A DNA stretch of 5,738 nt from the NCBI GenBank assembly GCA_002408445.1, contig DHSK01000156.1, forward strand, positions 1 through 5,738. Direction: 5' to 3'. Both the position numbers and the translations under genes were made by a program. Positions 4,753 through 5,738 of the stretch are shown here, piece after piece (within the stretch, counting starts at the first letter, position 1; the number at the start of each line of letters is the position of its first letter). This stretch comes from Syntrophomonas sp. UBA5288. GTDB lineage: Bacteria > Bacillota > Syntrophomonadia > Syntrophomonadales > Syntrophomonadaceae. The notes under the pieces are model-generated. The model was not told the DNA's origin, did not search any database, and worked only from the letters and a program-made list of their open reading frames with translations.

Positions 4753-5310
4753 ATGTCTAACGAAACACTTGCCACCTATATGAAGGTCCCTCATGTATTT
4801 CCTTTTAACTATAAAACTGGTTATAACATTTACAATTCCGTAGACAGCGAGTTTTTTAACAAAACCTCTGTTTCACTTTATTCTCCGTCAATGGTGAATC
4901 CGAAACATGCGCCTGAAGGAAAATCCTCTTTAATGCTTCAGACCATAGTCCCTTACCATTGGATGAACAACTGGGGCGGGGGAGACAAGACGCAATACCA
5001 GCAATTGAAGCAAAAAGCTATGGAGGCCATGATAGAGAGCACATCCAGTCTAATTCCCGGTTTGAAGGAATGTATTGAATTTAAGGATGCCGCAACTCCG
5101 CTCACGTATGAAAGATTTACCCAAAATACCGATGGCGCAAGCTCTGCCTGGAGTTGGAATCCTAACAAGAAGTTCTATAAGAACACGATGAGCGTGAATG
5201 TAGGAACACAGGTGAAGAATCTTTACATCGGTTCCTGTTGGGCAATGCAGATCGGCGGTGTGCCCGGTGCCCTGGCAGCAGCTTACCAGTGTGTTAAAAA
5301 AATAAAGTAA
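4753..5310 (+). CDS. C-terminal fragment of the FAD oxidoreductase
   Basis: From ATG 4753 this frame gives 185 residues (187 from the TTG at 4747). GGGA at 4743-4746 is the only upstream purine run and may not be a true ribosome binding site. The sequence matches the C-terminal part of CrtI-like flavoproteins: YMKVPHVFPF near the start, PYHWMNNW in the middle and NLYIGSCWAMQIGGVPGALAAAY (from residue 156). The last is the family's final FAD-binding segment, usually NLY-x-AG/GS-x-W followed by GG-x-PGA. It cannot form the FAD fold without the N-terminal part. It ends with TAA 5308-5310, just before a strong terminator, which marks the original gene end. Confidence 0.65.
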   Translation: MSNETLATYMKVPHVFPFNYKTGYNIYNSVDSEFFNKTSVSLYSPSMVNPKHAPEGKSSLMLQTIVPYHWMNNWGGGDKTQYQQLKQKAMEAMIESTSSLIPGLKECIEFKDAATPLTYERFTQNTDGASSAWSWNPNKKFYKNTMSVNVGTQVKNLYIGSCWAMQIGGVPGALAAAYQCVKKIK

Positions 5311-5332
5311 ACTTGCTCATCATGATTGGATG

Positions 5333-5372
5333 AAAAAATAGCATCTGCTAAAAAGCGGGTGCTATTTTTTTT
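5333..5372. terminator. Strong bidirectional rho-independent terminator
   Basis: AAAAAATAGCATCTGC (5333-5348) pairs with GCGGGTGCTATTTTTT (5355-5370), allowing two G-T pairs, with a 6-nt loop TAAAAA. The plus strand continues TT before CCCC, giving eight T in a row. On the minus strand the stem also ends in a T run. It lies 23 bases after the oxidoreductase stop and also faces the open frame coming from the right edge. Confidence 0.88.
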
Positions 5373-5453
5373 CCCCTTTTCAGAAGGAATGATAAAAATT
5401 AAGGTATTTCCCGATTTTAAAGAATATGAAATGTGTTATGCCAATGTTATGCT

Positions 5454-5463
5454 GGCAATTGCC
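5454..5463. repeat. Perfect palindrome GGCAATTGCC
   Basis: A 10-bp perfect palindrome just beyond the stop of the right-edge minus-strand frame. It is followed by TTTTT on the plus strand, but the stem is too short to be a convincing terminator. Confidence 0.35.
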
Positions 5464-5481
5464 TTTTTATTGCAGTGCTTA

Positions 5482-5736
5482 TTAGCTAACACCCGGGCTT
5501 GGGGAAATGACGGGGGCAAAATTCTGGAGGACATTTTTGTAGTAGCTTACACTGCCTATACCGCTCCAAAGTTCCGCAAGACCGTCTGATCCGACCAGAG
5601 GGGTAAGAATATATTCGCACCCAACCAGTTGACAAACATCTATTCCATTTCCATCACAACTTGGTATTTTTTTCAGAGAAAGAAGAGTTGTGTTTTTCCA
5701 ATCTTCGAATTTAAGGTTGATTCCACTGCAAAAACC
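5482..5736 (-). CDS. Partial open frame entering from the right edge, unidentified
   Basis: The minus strand is open for 84 codons from the window edge to TAA at 5484-5482; the start lies outside. The translation looks protein-like, with balanced composition (FEDWKNTTLLSLKK, IDVCQLVGCEYILTPL, GLAELWSGIGSVSYYKN, ending APVISPSPGVS) and several Cys. I do not recognise the family. Support for a real gene comes from the length of the open frame to the edge, codon use like the neighbours, and the bidirectional terminator 110 bases past its stop. Against it, the opposite strand is also open over part of the stretch. No function is proposed. Confidence 0.45.
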   Translation of the reverse strand, partial: GFCSGINLKFEDWKNTTLLSLKKIPSCDGNGIDVCQLVGCEYILTPLVGSDGLAELWSGIGSVSYYKNVLQNFAPVISPSPGVS

Positions 5737-5738
5737 CC

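Larger units (their letters stand above)
4373..5310 (+). pseudogene. CrtI/phytoene-desaturase-like FAD-dependent oxidoreductase, internally deleted and frameshifted
   Basis: Family members of this clostridial type are flavoproteins of about 500 residues that bind FAD through an N-terminal dinucleotide fold and a C-terminal FAD-contacting segment. Here the N-terminal part (to about codon 116, frame of 4373) and the C-terminal part (about 190 codons, frame of 4753) are both well preserved. They are joined directly, in different frames, at 4718-4732, and about 190-200 residues of the middle domain are absent by comparison with the usual family length. Reading the second frame back past its ATG gives FFTVYLGLNMSNETLA. 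This is continuous family-like sequence, which shows that the second frame was not born as a separate gene. The full-length ancestor probably worked with the divergent CoA-transferase operon. Both parts lack other stops, so the lesion looks recent. A homopolymer error in the T6 tract could account for the frame change but not for the missing domain. Confidence 0.8.

Noticed and set aside
5326..5589. 87-codon plus-strand frame after the oxidoreductase
   Set aside because: Its start lies within and before the terminator hairpin, its first residues are the translated stem and T tract, and the minus strand offers a better candidate over the same bases.
1..5738. CRISPR array, tRNA, rRNA, insertion sequence or transposase
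   Set aside because: No regularly spaced repeats, tRNA-like cloverleaf, rRNA core sequence, transposase motif or paired terminal repeats were seen.

Overview
The window looks like a piece of a low-to-moderate GC Firmicutes chromosome, most likely an anaerobic member of the Clostridia. I infer this from AT-rich intergenic DNA, AGGAGG-type ribosome binding sites, and the protein families present: a class III CoA-transferase, a small nitroreductase and a clostridial CrtI-like FAD oxidoreductase. No taxonomic marker gene is present, so this is inference only.

Layout, left to right. Positions 1-843 contain no convincing protein gene. Within them, about 365-621 holds a promoter-like pair, a perfect Shine-Dalgarno in front of a 15-codon mini-ORF, two abutting perfect hairpins and a 10-bp stem followed by a short T run. 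Together these suggest a structured leader or small RNA that I cannot assign to a known family. A MerR-family regulator with a GyrI/BmrR-like ligand domain follows at 844-1731 (+). A 15-bp perfect inverted repeat (1785-1822) lies between it and a convergent two-gene operon on the minus strand. That operon reads class III (CaiB/BaiF-type) CoA-transferase (3806 to 2625), then nitroreductase (2592 to 1933).

The divergent region 3807-4372 is rich in dyads and carries promoter candidates in both directions. To its right is a FAD-dependent phytoene-desaturase-like oxidoreductase (4373-5310, +). It is broken: the N-terminal FAD-binding part and the C-terminal part are in different frames and the middle of the protein is missing. 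A strong bidirectional terminator (5333-5372) closes that unit. An unidentified open frame enters from the right edge on the minus strand and stops at 5482.

Functionally, the CoA-transferase, nitroreductase and (formerly) the FAD oxidoreductase would fit a pathway that activates a carboxylic acid as its CoA ester and then changes its redox state, under a ligand-sensing MerR regulator. The substrate cannot be read from the sequence. The most distinctive signals are the precise deletion/frameshift scar at 4718-4732, which sits on a T6 tract forming a T TTT TTA heptamer; the structured leader at 400-621; and a similar CTATA-N4/5-TATAGT dyad on both sides of the divergent intergenic region.
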